Shown here piece after piece: positions 1-64,000 of a DNA stretch of 64,000 bases. The DNA is taken from NCBI GenBank assembly GCA_030544235.1, contig CM060461.1, positions 5,135,449 through 5,199,448 of the forward strand, read 5' to 3'. Under the pieces are notes generated by a model that had not been told where the DNA came from, made no database searches, and worked only from the letters and a program-made list of their open reading frames with translations. The translations under genes and the position numbers were made by a program. Position 1 is the first letter of the stretch. Every line of letters begins with the position of its first letter. The stretch comes from Lepturacanthus savala (lineage: Eukaryota; Chordata; Actinopteri; Scombriformes; Trichiuridae).

Positions 1-264
1 GGAAAGTGCAAAGAGTCTGGACTTTTTGGTCACTAGTTAGTTACACTATGTTTTGGTTCATGAGACATTTCACGTGGCTTTGGTCCAGAGATTGGAGAAG
101 CCGGCGGATGCGGGTTGGTTTGAGATTAAGAGAAGCTGCCCCGGGCCCGGCCGGGCCGAGCCGGGCTGTATTTGGCAGGGCCATGCTGGGTTAGGAAGAG
201 CTCTGCATTGGTACAGACAAAAAAACAACAACAAAAGAAATGACTCATCCTTTGGCATCTCCGT
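1..264 (-). other. arhgap12: arhgap12 3' UTR, incomplete at window edge
   Basis: This follows the stop codon on the minus strand. No AATAAA or ATTAAA is present on that strand here, so the polyadenylation site lies beyond the window. It holds a U-rich stretch near 220-236 and a very GC-rich, self-complementary block at about 138-172. Confidence 0.75.
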
Positions 265-52323
<52,059 letters not shown>

Positions 52324-52351
52324 GATGCCTCTTACTGTCCCACCAGGCAGT

Positions 52352-52381
52352 TCACCGCAAGAGGAAGGTGTTTATTAGCAT
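52352..52381 (-). promoter_or_regulatory. short upstream ORF in arhgap12 5' UTR
   Basis: On the transcript, an ATG at 52379-52381 opens a nine-codon reading frame (MLINTFLLR) that stops at 52352-52354, 28 nt before the main start codon. Its context has G at -3, so some ribosomes could initiate there and reduce main-frame translation. Conservation cannot be judged from one genome. Confidence 0.5.
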
Positions 52382-53696
52382 GGCCTCCAGAGCAAAGCTG
52401 AGGGAACACAAACAGGTTTAAAGTAAATATCAATGACAGTTCCATGGTAATAGAGGTCTACTTTGACATTTTTTATTGTAACTTTAGATTCTGGGCTGTT
52501 ACAGTGGGCTAGATGTCTAACACGTCCACTGTGTGACCACCATTTATTTCCTGACTGCTTCTAAATTGAGGAAAAATGCAATAAAACTTTTTAAGAGTGT
52601 TTTTCACTGTTGTGTTGCTTCCTCCAAAAACACATTTCAACTGAGAGTAATGATGATAATAAAGTGACAGTTTCATAAAATCTACTTTTCATAACAAAGT
52701 TTTTAGCCTGTACATTAATCTACTTTCCAGTGGAAGCTCTTACTGAACTAAAACAAATTGGAATTTTACTAGTAAAAAAAATTCAGTGATGTGTTTTACA
52801 TTTCAATCAGATATGGCAGCAGTGATTTAAGAAGAAGGAAAAAAAGAACTGGGTAGTCAGAAGGAACAGCGATATAGACCTGGTTCCTGGTCACTTAAGG
52901 TAACCCAAACATCATGAACTAAAAATCCAAAAGCTATTACAATAAACTGCTAATTGACCTCAGCAGCAAAGATGGACTTTAAATTCAAATAAATTTCAAG
53001 TCCTTTAAGTTACATTCATAAAGAAATGGACAGATAAAGAAAGGTGCCTCTTGTTTTCAGTCTCATCACACACACACACACAAACAACGACACAAACAAC
53101 CACGTGTTTTAAAGCTACGCTAACCCAATCAGAACAAATGAATAAAACACAAACTCAAGAGCTGTAATCCTCTTCAAAGGTCCACCCTGAGCTTTGGAGC
53201 AGGAGATAAGATTAGCCGGAAGGAGGGAATACAGTAATGTGACTCACAAGGTAATGTGCCTCTGTTTTTCTCCCCCTGTTCCTCTGGCTGCCACTGACAG
53301 CGAGTCAAGCAGCAACTCAGGCATGTTGCTGCTGAGCGGAGAGATTAGTCGGATCACACACATAGTTTCCTGCTGAAGTCACCTACGTGCACACACACAC
53401 GCACACACACACCATGAGGAGAGGCTCTAGCACACCTTGAGCAACACAACAAGCTTTGAAGTGACTCTTTTTAAACTTTGCAGTTCAAAGAAGTCCTTAT
53501 AACTCAAGTGACAACAAGAATTATATAATGGAGCCAGGCCTTGGTTCAAAAGGCACGACTTATCTGTATTGAAGGTTTCATTCAAATTATGGTCCATCAC
53601 AGTTCGTTGTGGGCAGGAGTGTGACAGTGCAGAATATTTGTCATATTCTGCCTCGGGCTAAAACTGTGCAGGGAATATTTCATGCTCTTAAAACTT

Positions 53697-53810
53697 TAAA
53701 GGGGACATAACACGCACATTTCCAGGTCTATATTTATATTCTGTAACTTTAATGGAATATCTTTGCATGAGTTACGGTTTAATTCATGAAAGTTCTCTCC
53801 CTATGAGCCC
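53697..53810. repeat. dispersed repeat, AAAGGGGAYRT family, partial
   Basis: It begins AAAGGGGACATAACACGCAC and runs through GGAATATCTTTGCATGAGTT, matching the copy at 45294. The similarity fades by about 53810. Confidence 0.65.
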
Positions 53811-54593
53811 AATGCCAAAAATGTACACTTTAAGCAAGTAAGCAAACACGCTAGGGTCAACGAGCAAATAAAACCAATGAAAATAACTTTTAACCAAATA
53901 AGACAAGGAAGAACACTACTGGAATTGTGTAAGCGAAAAGTTTTAGAAAAATGACAGATGGTCATAATGTCCCCAAAATCCCTTCATTTTCACTGGGACC
54001 CCAACAATGGACCTCTTATTTAAACACATACAAAAAAAACCAAACAAATCATATATACTGGACATTTTAGCCTTTATATTCCATCTTATGTTGCCAGTGA
54101 TCAAAAACAAAACAAAAGATGCTGTGAGAGGTTTTAACCACAGCTGAACAACAACCCTGACAAGACAGTGGTGCAGCCTGGCTGGACATCATCTGATGTG
54201 GATGAAGTGAAAGGATCTTACAACGACAACCACACGTACAGTTCAGCAGGATATTACAAAGACAAAAGTTGTAATTACAATCCCACAAAGTCATCAGAGA
54301 GTCAGATCCAGTCACAAAGTGCACAAACACACAGATCCACATATCCTATGATGACTTGCACTTCTTTATTAAGACTCACATCCCACTTTCAACCCACCAT
54401 TGTACCATTTATGCAGACTGGGCACCATACCAAACACACAACAAATAAACGCCTTTGCCAATTATGTGGCTTGTGGCTGACAAACAGACAACAGTCGAGT
54501 GTATCAGATCTATTTTGGGTGGCATAATTGTAGAGAATTATTTTGGCAGCCATTTGTTATCCAGCGATTGTCCAAAGACGTCAAAGATAACAT

Positions 54594-54606
54594 GCGCGCG
54601 CACGCA

Positions 54607-54653
<47 letters not shown>
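54594..54653. repeat. (CG/CA)n microsatellite
   Basis: GCGCGCACGCACGCGC then a CA run, in intron 1. Confidence 0.9.
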
Positions 54654-54655
<2 letters not shown>

Positions 54656-54704
54656 TTATTGCTACTTGAGTCAAGGTCAGGTGTTGTCATCATGAAAGCT
54701 GTCA

Positions 54705-54960
54705 CAGCAACAACTGATTATTTTCATCATTGATTAATCTGCCAATAGACTTATTGAATAATTTTAAGCAAAGATTTTTAAAAATGGCTAAAAATATTTT
54801 TTTTTAAAGTTTTTTTCTCAATTTGCTGCTACACATGAAAAAGAAATGCAGGAAAATCTCTCTATTGAGAAGCTCAAACCTAAGAATATTTGGAAAAACA
54901 ACTGAACAGATGATTCAATTATTAAAATAGTAACCATATTATTTTAATTTATTGACTCAT
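54705..54960. repeat. ATTAATCG-type dispersed repeat
   Basis: It starts CAACTGATTATTTTCATCAT, then TGATTAATCTGCCAATAGAC, as in the family at 11535. It lies in intron 1 next to a CA microsatellite. Confidence 0.55.
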
Positions 54961-56381
54961 TGTTTAATTGTGCAGCAGCAAATGAGAGTAAGGCAGCCAT
55001 TATCTAATAGTTTTATGATCTCCTATTTGCCTTCAGTTGTACATTAGTTTAATAAAGACATGTGATTAAACCAGCATCACCTGGATTAGTCTGGATGCAA
55101 AAACCAGACAGATAATATGACAGTGGATTACCTCACTGGTTCAGTTGAATCGGCACGGAGGGAAAATCTCACTAAATCTAGCAGCTAAACAGCACATCCA
55201 TTAGTCAAATGAAACCAAATGATGCCCATTCATAGCTCACAGTCACAACACACAGATACAGCTAACTACTAGAGCATTAGAGTGGCTGACAGGCATATCA
55301 TGATGAGAACCGGCAGCCTTCCTCATTAACCTGTGACCTCTTCATTTATTTGCCTGCCCTGGCAGGAAGCAGACAGTGTTTCTTCTATTTCTATCCAAAC
55401 CTCGTGCTAAAGACATGTGGACTCAAAAAAAAAGACAGGAGTATTACAGGAGTAATAGAGTACTTAAAAAAGGAGGGGGAGGGGTGCATGTTTTACAATG
55501 GAGAGCGATAAAAGATGTAATCATTAATGTTAATGAAACATTAAAATAATGAGAGAGCAATGATTTAAAAAATGCAAAAATAAAATCAAAGATATATTTG
55601 GAGTCTGTTGATGTGATGGCAAAAAGAAAAATTGCGACTAATAGAATCAAGAGCAGCTGAGATAATCAGACCGATTAGCATTTTTACTCACAACTGGCGC
55701 TTTTTCAACCAGTCTGCACTCACATCCTCCACAGTAGGTGACATTTGATCTGCACTCTCTTCTGTGTTCTATTACACAATCTTACATGGTGATGTGCTGC
55801 ATGTAAGAGCTCTGTGGTCAGCTCAGAGCAGGTTTGGTCAGTCCTGCCTTAGTTTTCCTGTAATTCCCCAATAGTGGGAAAAATAACTAGGAGCAAACAG
55901 TGAGTCTTTCTTTCTAGTGTGTAGTAAACATTATTCTTCGGACAGGCTCTATTGTGGACAGACTTTTGCCAGCCAGGGAAATTTTGTGACTTACAAGTCA
56001 CCGTAACCATTGCGGAGTATTTCCTTTCCCAGTTGGGCAACATTTCCCCTGTTTGTTTTGTTTTCACTCATTCACTTGTCTTCAGTGTTTTCTCAAAGCT
56101 GTGCAGCACACTGTTGCTCTGATTACCTCCAACAAACCTCCAGCCGTGTCGAAACACTGTTCAGCAGGTTAAGATCGGTTCAAACATCAAACTCCAACAA
56201 GACCAAAAGACAAACGACTGTGCATTTCCAGACCAGACGATGAGCTAAAGAGTCAGGTAAGCATTCTGCATCCTAACGGGGACACGATTTTCATGTTACA
56301 ACATAATGTCAGGCCTCTGCAGGTATTTCACTTGCATCTGCCCCTAAAAATAGGTGGGAAAATGCTTGCGAGACAGAGTGC

Positions 56382-56386
56382 AACTA

Positions 56387-56420
<34 letters not shown>
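56382..56420. repeat. (TA)n microsatellite followed by poly-T
   Basis: A TA run to about 56408, then a T run, in intron 1. Confidence 0.9.
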
Positions 56421-56423
<3 letters not shown>

Positions 56424-57402
56424 CCTTCTCCAAAGGCCGTCTTGTTCTACTTACTCTTATTCTTCCCAGTGAATAGCATTAGCAGGTTAAGTACCTGGGG
56501 GGAGTTGTCTCTTTCACTTATCCTTACCTAGATTAAGCTACAATACTATTTAGCAGACAGCACAAATCTTCTCAAAGCCCAGTCTGCAAAATCAGAGGAA
56601 GCTACTTAATTTGCTGTAATGGTAATAAGATTTACAGCGGGTTGGAGGGTGGATGGGTGGGTCAGAGGAATAAAACTATCTATGGCTACGGGACATAAAG
56701 GAAAAGCTTTCATTAGAAGAAACCCTGGGACCGATGGGAAGGAAGAGGAGACGTATGTGGGTCTGCCACTGGAACCGATACGTGGCGGAAAAATCTGCCG
56801 TTGTCAGCACATGTAGGAAAACACACCCTCAGCGAAATAGAAAGCAACACCTTTGATGGGGCTTTTCGATGTGAACGCATGAAAAGGTTCCCACTGAAAC
56901 TGAACTCGGGCAGGGGGAGACCACTCTGCATCGGGTCTCACATGACTCCTGTTAGTGGACTGTTTCTGTCTAGATCTGGCCTGCTGGTCATTACTTTAAG
57001 TGAGTTATTTTCATCACAGAGAGATAATTTCTCCTCTATAATGGAGGTATTTATAGAGAATGGGGCGATGGTTAGCAGCCTCACAAAGCTCATTTTCACT
57101 GTTCGCATACTGCCACTAAACAAGATGTCAACTGTTGAGTTAATCTATAGAACAAAAGCCCAGCTATATTATCCACAAATGCCACACTCAGTTGCTTTCA
57201 TTGGCACGACATCTTGGGAAAGGTTATCCGTTTTGTGAATAACCTTTACATTATTATACCTTTACCTCCACTGTATCAGAGTGATCTCGAAGGATCAACA
57301 TAAAAAAGCAAAATTATCTGCAATTGAGGAAATATGACTCTTTTTTTGTTTGTTTTTCGGGGGGTGGTACGACATTTAACATGAGAAAGTGATTCCTCTA
57401 AG

Positions 57403-57875
57403 TTAAGGCTGTGCTCTTTATTGAATTTTAATCGCAATTTTGATTTGCTTGTAACACAATCTCCAAAATCATATGAGGGTGTTGAAACGGTATTTAATCG
57501 ATTTGATTTATCTAAATAGACAGACAGATATGGGTCAGTGTTATTTAAAAGTCCATTTATATCATATTTTTTGTTTACTTTTTTGACAAGAAATGACAAA
57601 TGATGTAAAAAAGTGATACATTTTAAATATGTAATCCAGCTAGAATATAAATAAATATAAACTTGTTGATAGCATGTGATTTACCTTTTTAAGACACAAG
57701 ATTTTCTATAAGCAATACAACAAATCTGTTTAACATCTCAAACAAAAGCAGTCACTCATGCAGAATAAATGCATTGTGTAACTAAAAAAAATTATCTTTT
57801 GAAACAATCGTGATTTCAATATTGACCAAAATAATCCTGACAATGATTTTTTTCCCCATAATCGAGCAGCTCTAT
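57403..57875. repeat. hAT-like non-autonomous TIR element
   Basis: The left part (TTTTAATCGCAATTTTGATT) and the right part (TCGTGATTTCAATATTGACC ... TAATCGAGCAGCTCTA) are inverted relatives. The middle (57583-57705) matches segments at 14334-14495 and 18553-18722, including TTGATAGCATGTG. It has no coding capacity. Confidence 0.7.
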
Positions 57876-58449
57876 TCTACATGGAACAACTCAAGAACAA
57901 GTTAAAACAGCCCAATAGTGTGCTGCGACCTTCACCCGTAGCCACAGAAATATAGGTCTCTGTTCCCTAGAACTGCTCGGATTCAGCACAGGCTGTCCCA
58001 CTTAGACACCTCTCACCACATCTATGGTGACACTCAGCTCCCTGAGGCCCCCCATGACTGTAATAACCACAAATCTGTCACACTTCAGCAAACCACGGCC
58101 GACTGCAGCTCACTTAATGTGAGCGTTTTGAGGAGGAGAAAAAAAAGAGAGAACACACGCACAGCTTAGGTAAAACACGCATAAAAAAGTAAAAGCTTTG
58201 ATGCAGGTAAGTTACCCACAATATAAGCAAGAGCAAGGACATGCCTGATCCGGGTGAACAAATCTATTGAAGCGTGATATGATCTTCCTCCCAGGTTCCT
58301 GTGCAAAAACCACACTGAGTAACTCTACAAGTGAAATAAACCACTTTACCAGCTTTAAGCTAGCTGTTAGTGTAGAAAGTCTGTGATTAATGGTGTTCAA
58401 ACAACAGGGCTTTTAGCTCATTGACAGATAATCTGTTTTAGAATAAAAT

Positions 58450-58600
58450 TATAATTTTGGGCTCTAACTTCTGAAACTGCAACTAGCAATTGTTTTCCAT
58501 TATCTGATGATTATTCTCTCAATGAACAATTAGTTAATTGGAATATAAAATGTAAAAAGTCTTGTTTTGTCCCAAACAACTCATCCTCCAAAAATATTCA
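58450..58600. repeat. ATTAATCG-type dispersed repeat, partial
   Basis: It has GTCTTGTTTTGTCCCAAACA and a TGATGATTATTCTCTCAATG block, matching the copy at 43170-43480. Confidence 0.5.
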
Positions 58601-59207
58601 GTTTACAACTATAAAGGCTGATTAAATTACTACTTTTTAATTCATTGCAGATTTTTTGGCACTTGATGTGTGTTGTTGTTAGTGTTTGTGTCTTGCTGCA
58701 TGTCAGCTCGAGTAAGTCTCCATGTTTTTGCTGCACTAGAATGGTCTTTAGGGGACAATAAATATTTATGGAATAGAATGTTCATTGTTCTTTTTGTTGA
58801 AAGCAAAACAATTCACTATAACATAAACAAATCTATAATAAATCAACGAGCCTTGATTTATAGTCCACTTGACAGAGTTCTTAGTCTTAACTTATAAAGG
58901 GAGCCTTTGAAATCTAATCTTTGTTAACCTTAAAAATAGCCATTTATCACATTTAAAAGTTCAAATTATACCTATTTTCCCCAACATGCCCCAAGAGCAG
59001 CAACAACAAACTGCAGCGAGACAGGTTCATTCCACTGCTGACAGTGAAGTTACTAAAGATCACCAACAACCACAGAGACAAAGGATTCCACCGTTTACGC
59101 CTAAATAGGTTCGATGTCGGCATGGCAGCAAGGCTACAGTACAGCAGAATCACCTTGGGGAGATTTATTTTAACACCTTTGGGTGACACATAGCTGGCCT
59201 TATACTC

Positions 59208-59727
59208 AGTGGTGGGAAGTAACAAAGTACATTTACTTGTGTACAGTTTTGAGGTACTTGCACATTACTTGAATATTTCCATTTGATGCTACTTTATACT
59301 TCCACTACACTACATCCCAGAGGAAAATACTGTACTCTTTACCCCACTACATGTATTTGACAGCTTTAGTTACTTTTCAGATGCAGATTTGACATTAAAA
59401 TACATTTAAGAATATTACTGTTTAAACTGTAATTCTTGTGTGTTATGCACTTTGTATAAAAGCTGATACAGTTAATATGACTCAGCACTTTAACTATTAA
59501 TAAACCTAAATTATCTTATTTAATTATATTAAAACAAGTAGTATAATATCCTATGATAATCTAACAGTGTGAATAATGAGTACTTTTACTTTTGATACTT
59601 TAAGTGTATGTTGCTGATAATACCTTCAGGACATTTACTTGTAACCGAGTATTTTCAGAAGTATTTCACAGCATTTCTTTTTTTTACCCAAGTAAAAGAT
59701 CTGAGTACTGGTAATAATTTAGTAATC
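59208..59727. repeat. dispersed TIR-type repeat, copy beside the promoter
   Basis: It begins CAGTGGTGGGAAGTAACAAA and carries internal ACTTTACTTG/TACTTTTACTT motifs and a CACTACATGTATTTGACAGC block, an element I know as very common in fish genomes. A related copy lies at 60434-60940. It ends about 200 bp short of the CpG-rich segment. Confidence 0.75.
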
Positions 59728-59934
59728 CTATGGAAATGAACTTTGTGTAACTTGCAGGATTCTTCTAAACTTCACAGAACACCGTGGACACTTTGGATCT
59801 AATCCCACTAACTTCACCTCTCTTTAACTTCTATCCATGTGCTGTAATCTGGACGGAAGTGGCACCTCCTCGCTGGGCGTGTAACTTGGTTTCCAGGAGC
59901 TAATTATTTGTCGCTAACGTTAGCTCCGAGCTAA

Positions 59935-60345
59935 TTAGCTTTGTGGCTACGTATTCCCGGTGCCCCGCACCCGCACCTTAACGCACCTTCTCCGCCCGCG
60001 GCAGCCAGTCCTCCTCGGGGACGATAACGCACGCTTCCACTCGGTCTGGGCTGACGTTTAATTCCCGGTAAACTTCCCTCGTCGCCGTCTGGAACGACTT
60101 TCTTCTACTTCTTCACTTGTCGGGGTCGGAGGCAGCGGCGCTCCCGTCCTGCTCCGTCCTGGCCGGTGTAACGTTAATCCGCAGCAGCAGCGCGGTGCTC
60201 GCTCCCGCCGCCTCACGCCTGCTCTGCCAAGTTTGGCAACTACCTTCAAGCAAAGATCGTTGTCGTGAGGTGACACACCACTCTGCTGACTTTTCTTTTC
60301 CTGGGAGGGGAATGTCTCACCCGCCCCAATCTGTGGATACCCCGT
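59935..60345 (-). promoter_or_regulatory. CpG-rich probable promoter and non-coding exon 1 of arhgap12
   Basis: This is the only long CpG-dense, GC-rich stretch in the window, about 7.6 kb upstream of the start-codon exon, which begins with an acceptor and so needs an upstream exon. Candidate donors on the minus strand are GAGAAG/GTGCGT (exon end 59987) and GAAG/GTAGTT near 60243. A GC box lies near 60321 and a CCAAT box at 60408. The transcription start cannot be fixed without RNA data. Confidence 0.6.
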
Positions 60346-60433
60346 GTAAACACTAGTGTTACCATGGTCACCAAAGCGGAAATATCGATTAATTTGATCA
60401 ATATCGACCAATCACTGTTTGATTATGTAAATT

Positions 60434-60940
60434 AGTGGTGTAAAATACATTTATATACAATTTAAATTCAAATGTGAGGTATTCATACTTTAATTGAGAC
60501 AGATTTAGCTACTTTTTAGATGAAGATTTGACATCAAACTGTTTAAATAATCTTTGATTTAATATTTTATTTATTGATGTGTGAAAGATGCTATATGAAT
60601 ACATTTTTTATTATTATAATGTTATATAATTCACTAATAATGCATAATATGATACCCAAAGTATGTAAATGTGTCTCCACTTTGATAAAATTACACCAAT
60701 AAAATGTTCGTACATGCAGTTCTTATACAAACAACCATTATAATATACTATAATAATAAAACACTGTGAAAGACGCCAGTCTGCATAATGACTACCTTTA
60801 CTTTTGATACTTTTAAGTACATTTTGTTGATAATACTTGTGCATTTTTTCCTTTTTTACTCTACATATATTTCTACTTTTAGACTACATCATGTCTACTT
60901 ACTTCACTAGGAAACAAAATCATTATTTCTTCCACCATTG
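60434..60940. repeat. dispersed TIR-type repeat, diverged second copy
   Basis: It begins AGTGGTGTAAAATACATTTA and ends TTCTTCCACCATTG, the inverted partner of the start. It shares blocks with 59208-59727, for example TTTAGCTACTTTTTAGATGA-like and ACTTTTACTTTTGATACTTT-like stretches. The two copies flank the probable promoter. Confidence 0.65.
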
Positions 60941-63900
60941 CCGATAATTGCTTAATATCTATTAAAGTTGGCTAAGTTTCGTTAGCAGTTCCATTAACCC
61001 ATTCGATACAAAGCAGTACTACTTTTGTGATGAGCGAAAATACGTTCAGAGTGAGAGATCTGTCTATTTTTTGCTATATGGTCCAATCCCTCAGGTGCTC
61101 GGGACGCAAAAAGGGGGAGTATCCGCCACCTGGCGGTTATGAAGTGGAACTACAACTACATTAGTGTAGCTAGGTGTAGTTCCTTATAGGTGGGATGTGA
61201 GATAAAGGATAAGTTCACAGTTTTTCAAAGGTGTCATTAAATGTTGATCTGGAGCCCAGTCGAGCATTGAAATATTCTTTTCTTGCCTTATTGTTCATAG
61301 TGACCATTACATGATCCCTTCTAGATGATGGGGACCAAAATCCACAAGCCTCGTTCTGTGCAAACATGTTTTTAAAAGTTTATCTGAACTTAACATGAAG
61401 CTTCAGCTGTCCACATAAGATAAATCAAGTCGATATCTGTAAGTCTTTAGACCCCTGTTGCTTTTCACTGCAGCTTAAAAGCAAAACAATATTTTTTATA
61501 ATTTCATTCTAGCCTTATTACACTCATTGGACACAATAAACTGGAGTGTTTCAGGTTCAGATACTCATCCCACAATAACTACATGGTCAGACATTTGTTT
61601 CAACTATAGGTGTCTGAGCAGACAGAATATTAGGCCGATATGAAATGATGCAACAGAGGATACTTCACATGACATTCTCATTTATCTCCAACGAATGAAT
61701 ATTTTCCCCAATAATAATTATATAATAATAATTAATAATTACCCCAAAGAGAGTAACAACAATAAATTCCCATATTTTCATATTGTTGCTTTGCTCTATT
61801 TTTTCACCTGTTACTAGGTAACATAAAAATAATTTATATAATAATAATTTTAAAACAAGGGAGCGCTGCGTGACTCATCATGGGAATTGTGACGTCACAA
61901 ATGGGACACCTTCCACCCGAATGAGACCATGTTGTTGCCTGGCAACATAATGAGTTAGTGCAGTTAGTAATAATTAATTCAAAGACAAACAGAAAAAATC
62001 ACTTAAAACAATTAAACATGTTTCCACTCTATTGGCTGAAATTATTCATTACCGATTTCACAGATGAGCACACAGCTTTAAGAGCTGATGTAGAACAAAA
62101 CCTGGATTTATACGTAGCTGCTGGTGGTCTAACAACTTCCTGTCTTCTAGGACGCTGTTCCACATCATTTTAGAACAGCTACAGGAAATTGCTCTGACTC
62201 AGACAGAAGAGTATTAGATTTAAGCTTTACTTTTTTGCAGTTTAAAAAACAGATAAAAATGACAAAAAATAACTAAAGTACAGTTCAGGGAGATGGAGTG
62301 TTTACCTAAAGCCTCCAGCTCTATAATGATACAATTTCACAATTATAGAGAACACAAAATAAATGAGGTTGGTTGCTGATGTTGCTGTGTGGACGGTCAA
62401 GTTCTTCTAAACCAAACTGGGTAAATCATTTCATTACAGACCTGGTTTGATAAAACACGCCAAGTTGGAAGCATATCATCATCTAAAATATAACGTTATG
62501 CTGTTTGATTTAGTTTCCTATAAATGCAGGGGGCATGACCCAAACCAGAAGTATAATATTGTCAATATAACAGATCTACATACACTTCAAGAAATAACTT
62601 TTCTATAAGTTTAATAATATTAAATAACTATAGAATAATATAGTTTTTGAACGCAAATCTCTTCAAGATTCAATTATGTTTATTATTTGTTCCTACTGAA
62701 GTTGGATGTCTGAGCACAGACACAAGACTGCAGTTTTCTTCTGAAAGCGGAATGTTTTGAGAATCCAATTCAAAGAGGCAGACCTAAAAGCATCATTTGT
62801 GACATGACAAATAGTTTGGTGGAGAATCCTGCTGCAACATTCAATTAACAAGAGCAATGATAACTACTTTTTTTTTGTTTAAAGACAGAGAAAACAGACA
62901 AATTATTTTAAAAAGGCATTTATACGGATTATATGCACATCTTTAAACAGGTCAGGAAGGAATCTTTAGTCAAACACAAAAATGACAGACATGCAGGTGT
63001 TTTCTCATAATTATTTAATCACACATACATTTACATCATGCAGTCAATCCAAAACTGTGATCTCATTAACTTCCCATCTCCGTTCATATCAGAGCCCTGC
63101 TATTTGTGCCCCAGTTCTCCAGGAATGATCCAGTACCTTTGTCCACTGATGGATCCTCAAAACTGTCCTTTAAAACTTGACCAACTATTACACAGTAATA
63201 AAAAAAGTGGCTACACTTTTGTTTGTTTTTTTCAAATTTAGAATCAATGCAAAATTTAATTTAGGTACTCACACCACAAATAGTCTTTGCCATTTTTATT
63301 TTACTATTTTTTCCCCATTTCATATCCAGTTTTGATGGGAGGTCAAACGAGAAACATTTCGAGGTCCATGCTGCAAAGTTTTAACTAATCTAGAAGATTA
63401 CACAGAGGGAATAAACCATCATCGATAGACACCAAACACTGTCCTGTCGTAGACATGAGGGGAGCTACTTCTCCCTGCAGCTTGTAGAAAGTAGTAGTTA
63501 AATTATTTGCTGTCAAACAGTTCCGTTTACAGGGCTTTGGAAACTTCTTTTTCCTCCAGTCAAAACAGCCACATATGGAGTGTTTTTCTGAGTGCAGATA
63601 TTGCGAAGAAGTGCTATTAAAACCAAATTTCCTGTTCCAACATGACAGGTTTTAGTATGCCATCTTACTAGAGAAATCCAAACTCCCATCCCTGTGTTTC
63701 AGGCTAGATCTGTGCCGCTAACAAAATATTTTCCAGCAGTTTCTTTAAATGCTGAAACATATTCATTAATTTTGTAATTTAAATATCTATTGCCACACCG
63801 GATTCTAAAGTCTGACCACCGTCTACATGGAGTTTTCAGTCCAGTAAAAAAAGGCAGATACTCCTTTATCTTAGCATATTATGTTTCAGCCTTTTCAGAA

Positions 63901-64000
63901 AGAGCAACAAAAGAAGCCCCCAATGAGAAAAAAAACACACTGAGAAGCAAAATCAGTGAAACAGAAGCTAACAGAGAAGCGAGACAGGACTTTTGACTCT
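60941..64000. other. upstream flanking DNA, no gene recognised
   Basis: No exon with family similarity or convincing splice sites was found on either strand. The sequence is AT-rich with A/T runs. In mammals KIF5B lies upstream of ARHGAP12 in the same orientation, so the far right could hold the end of a neighbouring 3' UTR, but nothing here proves it. Confidence 0.5.
61871..61946. promoter_or_regulatory. cluster of AP-1, CRE and RFX X-box sites
   Basis: The sequence has TGACTCA at 61871-61877, the full palindromic CRE TGACGTCA at 61890-61897 and the palindrome GTTGCCTGGCAAC at 61934-61946, which fits the RFX X-box consensus. An inverted CCAAT (ATTGG) follows near 62030. The cluster is about 1.6 kb upstream of the likely arhgap12 promoter. 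It could be an enhancer or an unrecognised promoter. Confidence 0.45.

Larger units (their letters stand above)
52398..59986 (-). other. arhgap12 intron 1 (right boundary provisional)
   Basis: No coding exon was recognised. It contains microsatellites (54594, 56382), a TIR element at 57403-57875, a dispersed repeat at 53697 and one copy of the promoter-flanking repeat at 59208. The right boundary depends on which donor in the CpG-rich segment is used. Confidence 0.6.

Noticed and set aside
60058..60411. 117-codon minus-strand open frame in the CpG-rich segment
   Set aside because: High GC content favours chance open frames; it would have to splice to an exon that already has its own start and matches no protein.

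Overview
The window is nuclear DNA from a vertebrate, most likely a teleost fish. It holds one recognisable protein-coding gene, on the minus strand: arhgap12, encoding a Rho GTPase-activating protein with SH3, WW, PH and RhoGAP domains. Teleost origin is inferred from the AT-rich introns, the dense dinucleotide microsatellites, several Tc1-like transposon relics, tRNA-derived SINEs and short inverted-repeat elements of types common in fish genomes. No bacterial, phage, plasmid or CRISPR feature is present, and I found no previously undescribed gene system.

Layout, read in the direction of the gene (right to left): 60941-64000 is flanking DNA with no convincing gene but a cluster of perfect AP-1, CRE and RFX-type sites at 61871-61946. 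A CpG-rich segment at about 59935-60345 is the likely promoter and non-coding exon 1, bracketed by two copies of one dispersed repeat. Intron 1 (about 7.6 kb) leads to the first coding exon (51619-52397, start codon at 52321-52323), which carries the SH3 domain. Intron 2 is about 36.6 kb and holds most of the mobile-element debris: a nearly complete Tc1/mariner element with a DD36E catalytic spacing (48947-50168), three more Tc1-like relics, a LINE tail, two tRNA-derived SINEs and long microsatellites. The other 16 coding exons are packed into 265-15058: WW domain 1, a WW-like 141-nt exon, WW domain 2, a Ser/Pro linker, the PH domain (four exons), a basic linker and the RhoGAP domain (six exons). 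The stop codon is at 265-267, and the 3' UTR runs off the left edge.

I joined the 17 coding exons by hand. Every junction is GT-AG, all reading-frame phases agree, and the product is 852 codons, close to my recollection of human ARHGAP12 (about 846). The start, stop, SH3 signature, WW tryptophans, PH tryptophan and arginine finger (R697) are all present, so the gene looks intact. Whether it is the 'a' or 'b' teleost copy cannot be decided from this window.
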